Source: JAEXOD01 sp937930275 (GTDB lineage: Bacteria > Bacteroidota > Ignavibacteria > Ignavibacteriales > Melioribacteraceae). Taken from it: a DNA stretch of 33,863 bases. The translations under genes were made by a program, and so were the position numbers. The stretch covers positions 1-33,863 of the forward strand of contig DAIMZL010000023.1 in assembly GCA_036733965.1 (NCBI GenBank), in the 5' to 3' direction. Numbering within the stretch: position 1 is the first letter of the stretch; each line of letters starts with the position of its first letter. The notes under the pieces were generated by a model. It was not told where the DNA came from and searched no databases. It saw nothing but the letters and a program-made list of their open reading frames with translations. Of this stretch, positions 33,323-33,863 are shown one piece after another.

Positions 33323-33863
33323 ATAACCAACCGCACCTTATTAATTGCTACAATTTATCGTGCACAAATACATCTTTCTAACTTACTTAATATACAGTTA
33401 TTTCTTCTAAGTAGGTTAAAGAATTGGAAGCAAAAAAAGTGCACGTTTAGGTTACTTGTGAATTTTTTTAATTATTTAGAATAATTGCAAAAATACTCCG
33501 GGTTGTATTAAAACAGTCTTGTTTTGAATTTTGTTGAAAATTCCTTGCTTTATATGAATTGTATTATTCCTCAGTTGCTTGCAAATACACTCATCCCCCG
33601 TCCCTTTCTCTAACCTCTATAAAAGGGCTGACGGCACTTCACAACCCGTTGTTTTTTAATACGTTAAACTTTGGTAATCGGTACGTTATCATAAATAGTT
33701 TCTCTTTAGAATAGGATAATATTCCCCCTCTTTATGAACTTAGTGTAAGTGTTAGGGGGTGAGTGTTCGCAACTTTTCATAAAAATTTGCCCTTTGGTTA
33801 CAACCCCTTATTTAATCATTTTAGCAATCGGTTCGGTTTTTAAATTAAACGTACCCCATAATA
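33323..33863. other. Non-coding region, 541 bases, to the right edge
   Basis: No convincing open frame is seen on either strand; the longest on the minus strand near the repeats is about 24 codons. Short C- and G-tracts, unlike the surrounding AT-rich DNA, mark the inverted-repeat element at 33587-33766. No terminator for the transporter gene is evident. Confidence 0.6.
33587..33766. repeat. MITE-like element with imperfect terminal inverted repeats
   Basis: The left arm (33587-33627) begins ACACTCATCCCCC. The right arm (33726-33766) ends GGGGGTGAGTGT. In inverted alignment the two 41-base arms agree at 28 positions without gaps, and at 11 of the 12 outermost bases. The 98-base centre has no open frame. 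Similarity continues outward in part (TTGC on both sides), so the true ends are uncertain and no target duplication is clear. It could be a decayed miniature transposon or a dispersed intergenic palindrome. Confidence 0.45.

Overview
The window is AT-rich DNA that looks like the chromosome of a member of the Bacteroidota/Chlorobi (FCB) group, most likely an Ignavibacteria-type organism. This is inferred from gene families rather than from a marker gene. The clues are a secreted MXAN_6640-like metallopeptidase with a type IX secretion tail, an UpxY-type NusG paralogue, BamD, and a large complement of multiheme c-type cytochromes. Two 100-base runs of N (25390-25489 and 28800-28899) show this is a scaffolded draft assembly. 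I found no tRNA, rRNA, CRISPR array or intact transposon.

Layout. (1) 1-191: 5' end of a secreted protein gene on the minus strand. (2) 500-4585, minus strand: a biotin-dependent, sodium-pumping methylmalonyl-CoA decarboxylase operon (epimerase, carboxyltransferase, gamma-like anchor, biotin carrier, OadB-type beta subunit) closed by a clear terminator at 421-475. (3) 4940-5728: a secreted alpha/beta-hydrolase. (4) 5878-15446, minus strand: a tightly packed seven-gene respiratory and signalling operon. It runs HybA-like ferredoxin, NrfD/HybB-like quinone protein, 13-heme cytochrome c, heme-motif sensor kinase, two response regulators with H-protein-like output domains, and a 16-heme cytochrome c fused to a cytochrome b membrane domain; a terminator follows. 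(5) 15567-16304 is a methyltransferase on the plus strand and 16541-16942 a STAS-like protein on the minus strand. (6) 17380-21941, plus strand: hybrid histidine kinase, UpxY/NusG paralogue, YhaM-like exoribonuclease, TPR protein and sirtuin. (7) 21938-27924, minus strand: BamD, acyl-CoA thioesterase, FG-GAP-like secreted protein, T9SS metallopeptidase and the heme exporter subunits CcmA and CcmB. (8) 28102-33322, plus strand: a sigma-54-type response regulator interrupted by an assembly gap, then, behind a well-formed sigma-54 promoter, a sensor kinase and a KimA-like potassium transporter. (9) 33323-33863: non-coding, with a MITE-like inverted-repeat element.

How the parts fit. The seven-gene operon is the most unusual part. 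A quinone-linked membrane module (ferredoxin, NrfD protein, two multiheme cytochromes) is co-transcribed with a kinase that probably senses through periplasmic heme c, and with two response regulators that carry no DNA-binding domain. Their output domains resemble the glycine-cleavage H protein but appear to lack the lipoyl lysine, and one regulator is anchored in the membrane. This suggests redox signalling that acts on the respiratory complex by protein contact rather than by transcription. CcmAB further along the window would serve cytochrome maturation. The second regulatory unit, at the right end, looks like a sigma-54 circuit controlling a kinase and an ion transporter. All functions are read from motifs by eye; no database search was possible.
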